Assembly (NCBI GenBank): GCA_013396915.1
Contig: VWZL01000298.1
Location: 490,144 to 554,143, forward strand
DNA from: Stercorarius parasiticus
Lineage: Eukaryota; Chordata; Aves; Charadriiformes; Stercorariidae
Reading direction: 5' to 3'
DNA length: 64,000 nt
In this document: piece after piece, positions 1-13,600 of the stretch
Numbering within the stretch: the stretch's first letter is position 1
Layout: the number at the start of each line of letters is the position of its first letter
Program-made: the position numbers and the translations under genes
The notes under the pieces: generated by a model
What the model was told of the DNA's origin: nothing
The model's database searches: none
What the model saw: the letters and a program-made list of their open reading frames with translations, nothing else

Positions 1-528
1 CATTTGAACCCGGATCTATTAATGACTGACGCAGTCACCAAAGTTCAATTGATGTCTTTCTTCTTCCAAAAAAACAAGGCGTTTGTCAGCCACCATATTT
101 TTTGGTGGGAGACAAATAAGGCAACTGTTATTGCAGGGTGTTTAAAATAGATAATGCCCCATTTGGAAAGCAAGATGAAGTACCCCTCTCTCTGGCATAG
201 CCTTGAAACATTTACAGAAAGCCTTTTTAATGGAGATTTAGTGCATGTGTAATAATAACACAGAATTTGATACCTCTAGGAAAAAACTTGCCCAGTGCTC
301 CCTTAACAATCACAATTACCACACAACTTGTTATACCTAAAGTTAATAAACTGGAATTAAGGTTATGAATAAACTTTATTAACCAGCAGGAGCCCGTATC
401 TTCCCCACATGACTGACCCACAAGCACCGAAGCCCCCTTACGTTTATCCCTTGGTTTACCTTTCCTGGGGCACGCAGCCAGCCCTGAAAGCTCTGGCAGT
501 GGCTGAGATATACTGGGGGCCGAGCCAA

Positions 529-723
529 AAAAAATTGAAAAAAAAAAGAAAGAAAAGTAAAGTAAAGTAAAATAAAGTAAAAAAGTAAAATAAAATAAAA
601 CTGAAAAGTAATATATAATAAAATAATAAAATAAAATAGAATAAAACAAAATGAAATAATATAAACCAAAACTAAGAAAAATAGAATAAAATAAAACAAA
701 ATAAATTAAAATAAAACAAAATG
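529..723. repeat. A-rich simple repeat (AAAAT/AAAAC/AAAGT units)
   Basis: These are imperfect tandem AATAAA, AAAGTAAAGT and AAACAAAAT units reaching the assembly gap. The open frames of Phe, Tyr and Leu on the minus strand here come only from this repeat. Confidence 0.95.
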
Positions 724-1132
724 NNNNNNNNNNNNNNNNNNNNNNNNNNNNNNNNNNNNNNNNNNNNNNNNNNNNNNNNNNNNNNNNNNNNNNNNNNNNN
801 NNNNNNNNNNNNNNNNNNNNNNNNNNNNNNNNNNNNNNNNNNNNNNNNNNNNNNNNNNNNNNNNNNNNNNNNNNNNNNNNNNNNNNNNNNNNNNNNNNNN
901 NNNNNNNNNNNNNNNNNNNNNNNNNNNNNNNNNNNNNNNNNNNNNNNNNNNNNNNNNNNNNNNNNNNNNNNNNNNNNNNNNNNNNNNNNNNNNNNNNNNN
1001 NNNNNNNNNNNNNNNNNNNNNNNNNNNNNNNNNNNNNNNNNNNNNNNNNNNNNNNNNNNNNNNNNNNNNNNNNNNNNNNNNNNNNNNNNNNNNNNNNNNN
1101 NNNNNNNNNNNNNNNNNNNNNNNNNNNNNNNN
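724..1132. other. Assembly gap (409 N)
   Basis: There are 409 unknown bases. The left flank is an A-rich tandem repeat and the right flank starts with CCCCCC, so the gap probably hides a difficult low-complexity or GC-rich stretch. Confidence 0.99.
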
Positions 1133-4100
1133 CCCCCCGCCCTGGTTCCTCCTAGAAGTCTATTTTTGAACCAAACCGCTTAAGAAAGCGGGAGGAGAAG
1201 GACACAGCACGCTCCGGGCTGTGCCCGTGCAGTTTCTGGGTCAGATGTCCTCGTGGGGAGATGGCTTTATTTAGACGGAGTAGGTGATGATGAGATATCA
1301 TTTGTTGGGCCAACAGAATTACAATGCATGTGGTTTGGGCCTCTACGAGTCTGTCCTCAATTATTTTTGTTTATTTTGGTGCTTCCCCAAGTCTTTCAGA
1401 TAGAGTGTCTTCACTCATGTTTTTGTTCTTTCAGGAACAGGCACAAGAATCCAAAATCCAGGCCTCCTCTGACAGCACATCCCTGTGCCAAAAAGGCCAA
1501 AGAAGTTGTAATTGCTGTCAGAAATGAGCTTTCAACAGGCGCCTGTGAGCAGAGACAGCGAAGAAAAACCCAATCCTTCCCTTCCTTGCTCCCCAAAATG
1601 CCCGTAAACTTTGATCTGCTGACAGAGAAAGGCCAGGGGTGGAAAGGGCGGGCTGAGCAGTCATGACCTCCGCTAATGGACCTCCTGCTTTTGAAGCTGT
1701 TCGGTACTGCCACCTGCTCTCCCCAGAGATATTAAATAAACAAAACCAAAATATTAAAAAGCTTTGTAACATAGCTGCTCTCACAGGTAGAAAAGGAGGC
1801 TAGAGGCTTTGTGCTCTTCAGGATATGTTAAATTTGAAGTACATAAAGATTTTGTGCATAATGGTGAGTTTCCCATTAGCCTTTCCCCCTGCCAAACACC
1901 ACAGGAACGTTTCAGGTTCCTGAACATAGATTTCTAGCACTGCTTTAGGTGCTGTGGGCTCTCCAAAATATCTGCATAACCTGAAAGAGATGACAGATAA
2001 GCTGCAGAAGACCCACCTCTTTCCAGAGAGGTGGCTGATTGCCCAGTGGGGTAGTCAAGAACATCTAAAATGGCACGAGAAGCGGATGGTTAGGCAACTT
2101 TATCCCACCCACATATCCAACTTTTTTGCCTTTTACCTCTGTTAGGTACAGATGCTCAAGAAGTCTGAGGCCTTTTAAACATCCTCAGTACGCAGGTGGA
2201 AGGTCACCAAGAATCGGGTAGTACTTGAATGAGGACAAGCGCAGGCTGGGACGTCACTAGAGTCATAGTGGCGGTTGCTGCACCTCTGTGTTCATGCTCC
2301 AAGACTTTAGCACAGGTTTTGCCTGCAATGGGAAAGTCTTCACCCCAAGTTTATAACCTGTTGCCATTAACCCTGAACCGACCTCATTAGTTTGGTGGAA
2401 GGAGCATCCCCAGTTCCCAGCCATCCAAACCTCATCTCAAGTGGTGGACACCAGAAGATTGTCCACATCCTGTTGTAACCAGGTCAAACAAAGCACCCAG
2501 TGTCCATCCGAATCCTCTTCTTGCCTCGCTGTTTTTAGATGAATTTTAAGGACAGAAAGGAAGTCACTTTCACTCCAGCAAAACATATGTTGAGATGACT
2601 GATCACAAAACTGGAAACAAGGTCACAAAACAGAGAAATAATGAAGAGCATTTATAGGTATGGCCTTTCAGAACAGAGCTCTTCTCTTAAGGTACAATGT
2701 CTAGGTGTGTAATGGGAAAGCCACGTCATCTTCGGATCAGTGTAGAGAAACTGTTAAAGCATCTTCGTAAGAAACGTGGCTTTCTTCCTGGCTCATCCCT
2801 CAAGCTAAGGAAATGTCTTCAATGAGAACTTAAATCAACAGAAAAGAGACCATTCTTAAGCCTACTAGGAACAATTGCACCTTTCTTCTCCTCCTCCCGG
2901 TGGTTCTGTTTAAAGCAAGAAACGTTTGGTGCCAGGAATAATGCGACCACAGCTTTATTTCTGTCACCTGGAGGAAAGTGGCTTCTTTCTTACAGTTGTA
3001 GTTCAGCTTCACCTGAAATCTGGTTCACTCCTCCTGCAACATAAACGGAGCAAGAAGATTCTCAAACCTCCCTCACAAATTTGATTTAGGTAACACTTTT
3101 TCTGCTAGTCGCAATGCTTCATAATCGTGTACCTTAAAAATTAATGATTATATCAAACCTATACATATATAATTTAACATAAAATGATAACACCGTAGTT
3201 AGCAGGTTGCCTCCAGCATAACAAAGAAGCCAACCGTGACACAAAAGTATTCTGAATGCCTGAGGTGGGAATAAATGCGTTTGTGTTACACACAACTCAT
3301 TTTGGGGGACTCTTAAAATACCCTTGTTGTACATATGTTAAATGCACATTTATCATTAATCTTTGAAAACGGTTGCCTCCTGTCCCGTGCTACAGCTCTG
3401 ACTCTGCACTCTGGAAGCAGCCACTGGAGATGCATGATACGTTTTGTCTAAGGCCATGTACAGTGTGGCACTTTTTGCCTTGCATTGTGTCCCTTTGGAC
3501 AGCAAATTCCTCCATTTTATGCTACAATGTGAAAGAGAAGCGTCAGCACCTAAAAATAGCACAGAGCCGTTGGTTTTGTGTCGGGGTGTGTGGATCCATC
3601 AGGATCACATCAGGAGCACAACAGTCTATTCTGTGTGGTGTTTCACAGCACCCTGGTAACTCAGCAGTTGGCATTCTTGCAGGAGGACTTCACTTCTGCT
3701 AGACAAGCACCTGGAGGTGGTGCTGGTGGCCTGGGGAAGTGGTGGCACCCCTGCCATGGGACTTCTCTCCCTTTCTTGAGCTGGTTGGCACTGACCCCAT
3801 GCTGGATTGGTCTACTTCGATGTGCTCCTGGGTAGAGAGGGCAGTGTTGACAACTGGAGGAAGACAATAAAGTTGTCCATTCCTTTTTCTCCTCTCTGTC
3901 AAAGCAGAAAGGTCATAGAGATGTGATTGCCCCAGGTCTTTGGAAAGACATTGGTGAAGGCCAGGGAAAAAGACTAGTACTACAAATACCAGTCAGCACT
4001 CAGTAGCTTTGATATCATGATGTTACTCTTACGTCAGTACCTCACCTCCTCCATGTTATTCTCCATTTCAATGGCTAGTGTGGGAAGAAGGGCCACAGAG

Positions 4101-7100
4101 TGCTCTCCAGTATGCAGGTTTGCAAAAGTGTTTTTTTCAGTTCATCTGTAAGGTCTCAGAGGAATTGGTTGAGGACCTGGAGGGCAGTGCCTTCAGAGGG
4201 CTGGAGCAACCCTTTAATTTCAGTAACTGGTCTTCTCCTTACTCATAGTCTGCCTGATTTTATGTTCTGGTCTTGAAAGAATGTCGTTGTGCACAGGACC
4301 TTTCAGGCAGTCTGATGAAATCAGCTCCCTATTGATAGATCTGTGGTGAAGGAACTCCTTCATATTTGCCCTTTACCTCTATCTGTGTCTCAAAGCAGAC
4401 AGTTGATAGTGTCCAAAGTCACCACAATGCAGCTACATCACTAAATGGCTTGTACTGGTGTTGCAGTCCCATCGCTAAGAAACGCCTAGATACCCGTCAA
4501 AGGAGAGGGCTGCCTATCTAAGTGTGGGAACAGAGTTTCAGGAGGCTAGTAAAGTCAGAGTTAGTAAGCCAAAGTGGAGAAAGTGTTACAGGGCAAAGGC
4601 CCTTCCAGGAGCCTGGCAAGTCTGGAGCTGTCTCCCATTCCTAAAGAACGAGCCTCAGCTGTGTCATCTCCTCTGTCAACCCTGAATGTACACCATGGAC
4701 GTAACGAAGATCTTGCGCCTTATTAAGGACCTTACTCGGCTAAGTAAGTCCCTCCACTACTGAGAACTGCATCATCAGTGAAGGCCAGCATACTGACTCT
4801 AACTGAAGCTTAGTGGTTGCCAGTTCAGACCACAGGACTACCAACACGCAGCTTAACACCCCTTGTACTCTGCACTGACCTGAGCTTCCTTTGCAATTTC
4901 AAATACCAGGAATTCCAAAAGTGTCAAAAACATGAACAATTGTTCCATTTCAGGAAGGAAAAGTTATACACTGTGTCTTTGCAGGTACAAATTAAACCAG
5001 AATTCTCGACCACAGCCATTACCTTATGAGTAGGTACAGCCTAGAATTTAGCAGGATATAAAGGCAGTCTTAGTCCTACGGTTGAGAAAAGTTTTACCAG
5101 TTCTCACTCATCTGAGCATTTGGTTTCATGTAATTAAACATGCCAACAGAAAGAAAAAAAATAGTCCTTTGTCAGATTGACAGTTAAGCCCTGGCTTAAA
5201 ACCTTAACCTCAAGTGTGTTCAGAGCTGAAAATCCAATCTGGCTGACATTTTGTCTTTTAACACATGCCGTCGTAACCCCAAATTAAAGGCAGCACTTAC
5301 AGTACACCAAGCTAAATCACACACACTTCGGAAACTTTGGCATGTAAAGGAAGCATTGGGCAACATAAAGATGGTGTCAGACTAAATTTTCAGCGTTCTT
5401 TTCTCAGTGTTTTGAATTTTACTCAGACCTTCAAGGTTATATACATTTCATGGTTTAATTTCTGTTATTCCCTAAGGCACTGGTGCATATTTACCCACTA
5501 ACTATAATAACTCCTTTGAAAGAAAATCATTTATAATAGGCATATTATGATCCTTTCAGATTTATTGTGATCTAATCACTAGGCACGTATTTAGGAAATC
5601 TAAAATCCTTTCAAGACTTTTACCTTGAGACAGGCTAAGAATGCCCAATGCATAAACACGCATTCATAACAGTTCACATTTTGGTAAGGTGATCCATTCT
5701 CCAAAGCCAGCAAATATATATAATAAAGTTAATTGAACATTAGCCACCTTTCAAACCTTTATTGCACTGCTTGCTTAAAAAAAGAAAAATTTGCAGAAAT
5801 TTTTTGGCAAATCAAAGGCATGTTCAAACTGCAGACTCAGAGAGAAATGGGAAAAGTCAGGTTTGGCTGGATTGTCACTTAGGCGTGATTTTGAGTTTCC
5901 AGATTTAAGTCAGAATCCAAATGCGACTTAAATAAGGGGTGTTTTCTCCCTGTTGATGGCCAAACTTCAGGAGTTTGTTACCTCAAAATCAGAAGACTGC
6001 CTTATCACTGTATCATGCATCAAAACCACTTTTTGTTAGTTTGATCGGTTTTCCTGTGAGTTGGGTAAACTCTCAGGCAGCTCCCACCCCTTGTTCAGTG
6101 GAGCTATATCAGCATAACAAAGTCCTGGCACAAGTCACCGCACCGCACCATTTCTGCTCAGAAGAGACTTTCTATAGTTGGGCCGTACCAGCCTGAGTGT
6201 ACGCTGTTCCTGCTAAACAGGATAATGATGAAGAAGTGACTATAGTAGGGCAACTAGGTGACAAGAGCTGGAAAATTTGGTGAAGTCATAATATGGCAGT
6301 TTGAGATGATGAATGGCTCTATTCACTTCTTTGTGTTATGGGATACAGGCTTCATCCTTCAGTGGACGAACCTCAGCTGTGACTAGTGTGAGTCAGAGAA
6401 ACTTCGTGACTGCAGCGAGAATGCTTATTACTGCTTACAAAAAAAAAAAAAAAAGTAACAATATTTTCTCCCAACATTCCCTCATGAAAGAAGTCTCTTC
6501 CACCAACATCTCATAATTAAACAATACTCGTACTGCATCACTACCTTTTCTTAAAACTCCACTTGCAAATGTCTGCCAGGTTGTCATGTTATTTTTTGAA
6601 CATAAATTTCTAATTGTAATGACTGCAAACAGAAAGACTGAAGATTAAGAATGCCAGTAGATAAGTAAAATAAACACAAATCTTTGCAGTTTTTGAACCA
6701 TTTCTGTAATCTTCTGCATGTCTTCATCCTTATCACCTTAATCCAACTAATTCTTATAAAACTATTCTTCTCTAAACACACACCTGTATAGCACATGATT
6801 TATTATCCTTCCTTGGAAGGACAAAAGTTTGATACCAGGAAAAAAAAATATATAGGCAGGCTAGAATGTAGACATTTCTGATGAAACCAGCCAAGTTCTT
6901 TGCTGATATTTCCCTTATGTAGTGAACGTTAAATCATAGGGATGGGTAAAGGTGATTCTTTAAAATTAACCAAAAAACCAATTCTATCTAGTGGTTTGAT
7001 TTTCCAGACATTTATCTATTTTGCCTATTTAATCCATACTCCATAGCACAGAAGAAAAACCTTGAAGCAAAGTTCCTTTTTGAAAACATCCCATCACTCC

Positions 7101-7679
7101 CCCCATCCCATACTCCTTCATGCACTGAGCTGCCCCGGTTGGTTCATGCCTGACATGCCATGCTATGCTCATCAAGGAGAAGAAAGCAGCTTAGAGAGGG
7201 ACTTGATAGGTTTTGGTGCTACAAAAAGTTCTGTGATGCTCTTTGGGGCTATACTAACACCTAAGTGTTGGGGGGTAGGAGGGCTGGAACGAAAACATGG
7301 GAAGAAGAAAAGGCAGAGAGCAAGCCACTGGATTAGGGGAAAAGTTTGGAGAAAGAAGGACTGCTCCACAACCCTCACCCATGGCTCCACTCTGGTTACC
7401 TGGATTTCAGTTGTAGACATGGTTATGGGTGACTCAGCTTGTGGATGTCCATCTTGAGGTATTTACTAGTATCCTAAATAAATAAACCGTATGTCAAGTA
7501 CAGGGTCTTTCTATAGTGGCATCAGATTTTCCACCTAAAGCAAAAAGGACCTTACTCCTCTTGACATCAGTGAGAGTTTTTCCTGTTTTTTTCAGTAGGC
7601 AATAAATCATTAAACTCTAATCAAAGTCCATTGAAACTTAGATGGACTTTGGGTAAACCCTTCAGAGGCAAAATTAAAT

Positions 7680-7696
7680 AGAGAGAGAGAGAGAGA
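7680..7696. repeat. (GA)n microsatellite
   Basis: A run of GA dinucleotides about 17 bases long. Confidence 0.9.
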
Positions 7697-9914
7697 CAAA
7701 ACAACAAGGTTTTTGTTGGGATTTGAACTTTCATTACAGATAGGTACTTCCGGGTTAAACACATAAGCAAATGTCCTCCCCCACTCCTTCTTCTGTGCAG
7801 CCCTGTGGGATAAGGCATAGCCTAACCTTACTCCAATTTCTCTGTTTTCAACTGCTGAGGGACAGTGAACAGATCAGGAAGCCTGTTATTCCAAATCTGA
7901 AATTCCAAGTGCATTACTTGTTCAAATTAAGCCATGTGATACTGTTTTAGTTCATTGATTTGACAACTGTGACATTTAAAACAATGTTTCTGATACAGAA
8001 ACTGCTGGAAAAGCAAATGAAAAATGTCCCAAAAGCAAACCATTGTGGAAAGTAAGCACAGCTGGACCCTAATTGTTTAATAAATTGGAATGAATATTCC
8101 CAGAACAGATTTTCAGTATTTAGCCATGTTTCAAATTGCAAGACTTCTGAACTTTCATGACACCTGGAAAACATACCATCCTTATGCTCTCCCCAAACTA
8201 AGTATTTCAAGAACTTTTCTTGTCTGTATGAAAGAAAAGCCTGTGAGTTCAGGCATGATTATCCCTATTTTAAAAGCATTAAAGTTTAACACCATAATAC
8301 ACAGAACTTTGAAATAATTTAGGCATCTAGTGGTACAAATATTTATTTACTGAGATTTTCAAAACTACCAAAGCAGCTAGAAATGCCCCCAAAGGTGCCT
8401 TTTAAAATGTTCTTGATTAACTGCTTGCATCTCTACTTTCTGCCTTTCCATCTCCTGTCTTCTCCCATTGTCTCCATTTCCAGCCTGCTTTCCTTTACCT
8501 TCCTCCAAATGCCAGACTAAAAAACCCTTCACTTCTGCTTTCCCCACCTATATCTCAGCACGTTGACCGTACCTTTACCTGGATTTCCAACACCATTAAA
8601 ATATGAGCAAATGGTCAGTAAGGGATATTGTTGTACAGCTTGACCATGTAAGCAACAACGGTCTAGTGTACCTGTAAGAGGCAAAGGCACCATAAAAATA
8701 GAGAAAAAGACTGCAAAAAACAACTGTGGTGCTTTCATTCCTCCCAGGTGAAGAAACAGATTGGCATGGAAGCTCAGTTTTCCCACTCTCTCCCTTCCCA
8801 ATTTGTTGGCCAGTCTGCTCTTCCTTCCCCAGTCATCCTTGAGGAGTTGAAAAGGGCAGAACCCAAGCAGCACAAAATGGGAGTGAGACTTGTAAAGACA
8901 ATGAAACAAAATGAATAGACATAGGTAAAATAATCCTAAAGCAATGACAGTTCTCTTTATTGTAAAAACCGAGATGATAAAACGGATAGTAAAACTTTTA
9001 ATCGCCTCTTTACCGCACTGTGCAAGACTGCTGCTGTCAGGGTCCTGCAGTCAAGCCGTGGCCAGGCTGAGCAGGTTTTTTAGAGTTTCATTCTTCATCT
9101 GCAGATTTCAGGAACGAAAGGATTGTTCCTAGGAGAGGAAGTTAAAATTCAAATTGCCCATTTTTTTCCTTAGGCTGGCATAAATCAAAAATATCAAATG
9201 AGCTAGGCTGGTTGGAAAAAGCTGAAAATCTGGTCTGTAATCTCTGAAAGAAAATGCATTTCTATTGTACATTACTAGAAAATTAAATTTTGTTGCCTCC
9301 ATAAGACAACCATGGGAAAGGAAGAGAAAATAAAAAGCTCGAAGTATTGTACTAGGTCCCATGGTCTCTTTTTGGAGTGTCAGTCATCAGTCCTAAAATA
9401 AGGTCCCTCCAAGGCTGCAAAGGACTCCAGCTTTAAAGGAATACGAAAATTGTGGCCAGAAGCCCAGGGTCCCAACAGCTGACCAGGAAAAAAGGGCAGA
9501 CTTCCACCACAAACCTCTCAAACTTGAAATATTTCCATGAAGCATTTCAGGTTAAACTAATTGTCCCTTTTTGAGTTTCGTCCTGGCTCTACTCAGATGG
9601 CCTGTAGTTGTGCCAGAAGATTTCTGTAAGTGAAGAACAGGAAAGCCTGAATCAAAACCTTCCAATTTTAGGTACAGATGATCTGCAAAGCCCTGTCAGA
9701 GTCTGGCCTGAGGGGGGTTCCAGCTCTTCATTTGCCATTTATAATTTTTTCCCCTGCATTTATTTCAAAAACACAATCTTTCTCCTCTTTTAGTCTTGGA
9801 TGCATTTCATGCACTGAATGCCGGCTGCCACTCCTGCTGACGGACTGATGAAGCCTGCACCTATTTCTAAATTAAAGCTGGGAGTAGATGACAGCATCTC
9901 TGAGCCAGGCTGGG

Positions 9915-9947
9915 ATGAGAGGGATGCTTGCATGAGAGGGATGCTTG
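9915..9947. repeat. 16-bp tandem duplication
   Basis: The word ATGAGAGGGATGCTTG occurs twice, at 9915-9930 and 9932-9947, separated by one C. Identity of the copies suggests a recent local duplication. Confidence 0.9.
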
Positions 9948-10431
9948 AGGTAGAGAGAAGGGACAAGTCAGAGATTTAGGCTCTGTGCTTGTTCTTGGGC
10001 TGATGATTTGGGGCAGACCACTCTGCCCTTTACCAATAAAAGAGGAACAAAACTACCCCTCTCCCTGCTGCTCCATGACACGGGAACAGGGGAAGAAGAA
10101 GGTGTTTGTTTGGAGCATCTAACCACCCTATAGATCCTGGAGCCCACACCCCAGCATTATAACCAGGCCATGCTGCTTCATCCCTGTAGCAGCCCTCCTG
10201 GGAGGACAGGGATCTCCAGGCTGCTGCTGTATGCCTGACAGAGCTGGTAGGCAAACTAAGATGGATTTGAAACTTCTCCTCCTAGCACGGGAGGAAAAAA
10301 GATTAAAACAAACGGGCAACAGGGTGGCTAATAGGGCTGGTACAATCACTGGCAATAGCAGCTGTAATAGAGTCAGCCTTGGAGCGAGCTGCGGAGTGGT
10401 GATGTTAACTTTATTCTTAGTAATGATCAGT

Positions 10432-10600
10432 GTTAACTAATATTTGCTGAATGCCTACAGGTCCTTGTCAAGGATCAGGCCCCCACTATGGCTGGCCCTG
10501 AGTACAACCTAATAAAAAGCCGTCGTCCTCCAGAGCTTGAAATTGAAGCACAAGTCAAAAGACAATAAGTGAATTCTGCAAAGAAACAGGTGGACCCCAG
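10432..10600 (-). mobile_element. Ancient amniote SINE/L2-tail-like repeat
   Basis: On the plus strand, CAAGGATCAGGCCCCCACTA followed by GGCTGGCCCTGAGTACAACC, TAATAAAAAGCC and CCAGAGCTTGAAATTG gives, in reverse complement, the order of an old amniote repeat tail (AGCTCT, GACAGT, TTGTAC, GCCTAGCACA, GGGCCTGATC). It appears to be the same class of tail as in the copy at 17.7 kb, in the opposite orientation. Recognition is by eye. Confidence 0.58.
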
Positions 10601-13600
10601 GGTAAGAATGAGACAAATGTGTGATGACATGGCCTGAAAGTGGGCAAACAGTTACATGCAAGAGGATGAGAAATGTAGCTATTTCTGTTAATTTGAAGAG
10701 TCCCTCGGACAGTCTATCCAAGTTAAAGTTGCCAGGTCTTTTGATGCTTTCTCAGAGTTGAAGTTCCCCCTCCTGGTAAGCAGCTGTCAGGGAGGCAGGC
10801 AAGAGGTAGCCTCTCTCTCGAGGTGACGTGAAGTGAATGTGGGAGCAGCAATGTTGATACCTAAGGCTAACTTTCTGCACATCGTCCATTTGAACTGCAT
10901 CTTCCAGAAGCCAACCCAGACTTCCCAAGCAGCTAATAAAAGGGATTTGTCTTCTGTACAAACTGGCCGCTGCCAAATGGCCACTGCAGGCTGAGCAACC
11001 GGTCCTTCCGCAGGCTCCTGCTCTTCAGAAAATAATGATGGCTTTGCTGTCTCTGCTGACCAGCTCTGTACCGAAACGGGAAAGGCTCCATACCTGTAAT
11101 AGGAGCTCAGAGACCATGGTAATGAGTATGGTATAAAAAATGATAGATAGGTGGATGGACAGATATCTCTTTATCATTTCTCTGAGCCATCCAATTTCCC
11201 CAGGCACGGAGTACACCCTGGAGATTTGGGTTTAAGGCAGAGAAAGCTTTACACGATGGATTGAGTGTTGCGTAAATATGTAAATAAAGAATAGCTCTTT
11301 AATTTTTTATGAGGAGTGCATTTTAAAGCCCTGCTTTGGCTTCCTTACTCAGGCAAAATTGCCACCTAACAAAATGGCAGTCATACCTGAACAAACATAA
11401 CTATGATCTGCACATAAAACATCTGCATTAAAAATTAACTAATGAAAAAATATTTGGATAATATGAAGAAAAGCAAGAAAACCTGTGCTGAACATCAGGT
11501 GAAAGATTCCTGGGGTATGAAGTGCATTAGGCTATGGAAGATTCCCTTCATAGGCCACATGCGGCATGCTGACATGCTCGAATCCCAAATAAACAGGCTT
11601 TGCACAGGGAAGCTAATGGGGTCTGGGGGCGAGTGGAGTGTCAAAGCCACCCTACTGCTATGTGTGACGTGTCTTGAGGCAGTCCGTGCACAGCAGCATG
11701 TAGTGGTGGCACCGTAACGAGCTTTTCAGCAGCAAGAATGGCACCTAAGCATCCTGAAGATGCTGGGCCCTTGGTAAGCCTGCTAGGCAGGACCGTCAAG
11801 AAAGCCTGAGATGGGGTTTAAGCACACAAGCTCCCAGACTGGAAGCTGCAGTGCCACTGTGCTGGCAGAGGGAAGCAGAGGGCTAATCCCGCCTCCACAG
11901 CATCGCCTGAGCTGGCCATAGGGTGCTGGGTCCCAGGTGGGCATATCCACACCCTGTGTCTCCAGCATACAGCCTGTTCCTCAGCATCTCTGAGGTGACC
12001 CTGGGTTTTGTGTTTAAGTATATCCCGTACAACTGGTTTCCTCTGCTGTGGCAGTGTCTCCTCACAATCCCTCTGCCAGTGTTGCAGTAAGGGGACCTGC
12101 ACGTCTCGGTTCCCAACTACGCAGAGGAGCCAGCACGTTCCTGCCTGCCTGCATTCCCCCATCCTGGTCTGCCCTTACACACTGAAAATGGGAAGGGAAG
12201 GGAGCCTCCAAAGCAATGAAAGACACATTGCACTTGATGTACATTGAGGGTGTAAGGGAAAGCAATGTACGCGACTGGGAACAATCTTGAGCTGGTAGGA
12301 GCACAGACAAGATGGTCCGCTCATAATTGCTCTATTCCCCCTCCAGGCTCTCCAGCAAGATGTGAAAAGTTTCATTAATTGATCACCATCATCCAAAGGA
12401 AATCCATTTTTTTTTTTTTTCAGAGCTCTAGCTCTGCTTGCACTTAAGAAAAAAGAAATCTCAGAACTGTTTTCCTGCAAGAAGTCCGAGTGTAAATATC
12501 ATTTACAAGGAGAGACTCTCTGCCATTAAAAACATCCTTGTTTTGTTCATACCACCAAAGACACAGTGTTCTGCCTAACTAAAGGTCACAAAACAGCAGA
12601 AATTTGAATGCTTCTATCCGCAATCCGAGAGATTTCACATAAAGCCTGTTTACCATCCAGTAAACATATATACATACATACATACATACATACAGATATT
12701 TACATACACACACATACATATAATGAAGGAGGAAATGTTTCCTTTAATAACGTGACTTTGTTGTTTGGTAGCACTGTTTAAGAAAGGGGTTATTAATGAA
12801 GTCAGCAGAAGTGCAGCGGTGTTTGTTATGGCAGGGAAAACACCCTTTCCTCCTTTTCCAGCTGAACTGAAACCCTCACATACCATCCACACTCTTGCAG
12901 TGTTTAGGTGTAAATAACACCCGGTGTGTACAAAGCTCCCCCTTTCATATTCATTACTGTCATAGCTTTGAAAGGAAAAAAGCAGAGGTCATTTATTAGA
13001 GGTTACTTTTCATGCAAAACACCCTGTGGTTGCTGTCATTCAGAACTACTTAGTCTACGCCCTCAGTCATCTATTAGCAGGGCTTCAGGTCATAACCTTT
13101 AGTGGCATTTGGAATCCCAGAACCTCTGATTAGTGCAGGATTTACATATCCTTCAGTAAAAAATGCTCGGCTATAGAAACGCATGAAGTGTTGTAAATTT
13201 GTTTGGCCTTTTGTCTGGAATACATATGAACTCTGCATTCAAAGTAGGGTGCATTAAACTATATTTGTTTGTCATGTTGTAGCTCCTCTATTAACGTGGC
13301 ATCAGTTAACCCATTAAAGACGAACTGCCCTTTCAAAATGGACTCATAATTGAGCACAAAAAGGAGGTGGACGCTGGTGCAATTAATAGGTTCAGACTAC
13401 ATGAGCCAACCACTAGTGTTTCTTTAGGCCTGTTATATTTTTCTCAGAGAAGTAGCCATGCCTGTACCAAGTTTGATTTAATGGTCTCTGCTGGGATCCG
13501 TATCATGAAATTTTACTGGAAGGTGCGAGACTACTACTGAGTCGTTGCCTCGGCAGATGGTAGCAAGGTGTAACCGATCATTCACTTTTTGAGTTTCAGT

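Larger units (their letters stand above)
1133..10431. other. Intergenic DNA, no gene recognised
   Basis: This unique, mostly AT-rich sequence has only short, unrelated open frames on both strands. I see no exon with family resemblance, no RNA gene and no recent transposon. An A run at 6439-6454, a GA repeat and a small tandem duplication are the only structured items. Confidence 0.75.

Noticed and set aside
227..699. Minus-strand open frames of 106 and 140 codons, rich in Phe, Tyr and Leu.
   Set aside because: They are translations of an A-rich simple repeat.
721..1155. An open frame across the N run.
   Set aside because: It consists almost entirely of unknown bases.
8240..8310. GATTATCCCTATTTTAAAAG, which resembles a reverse-complement MIR segment.
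   Set aside because: The match is too short and lacks the flanking MIR core.
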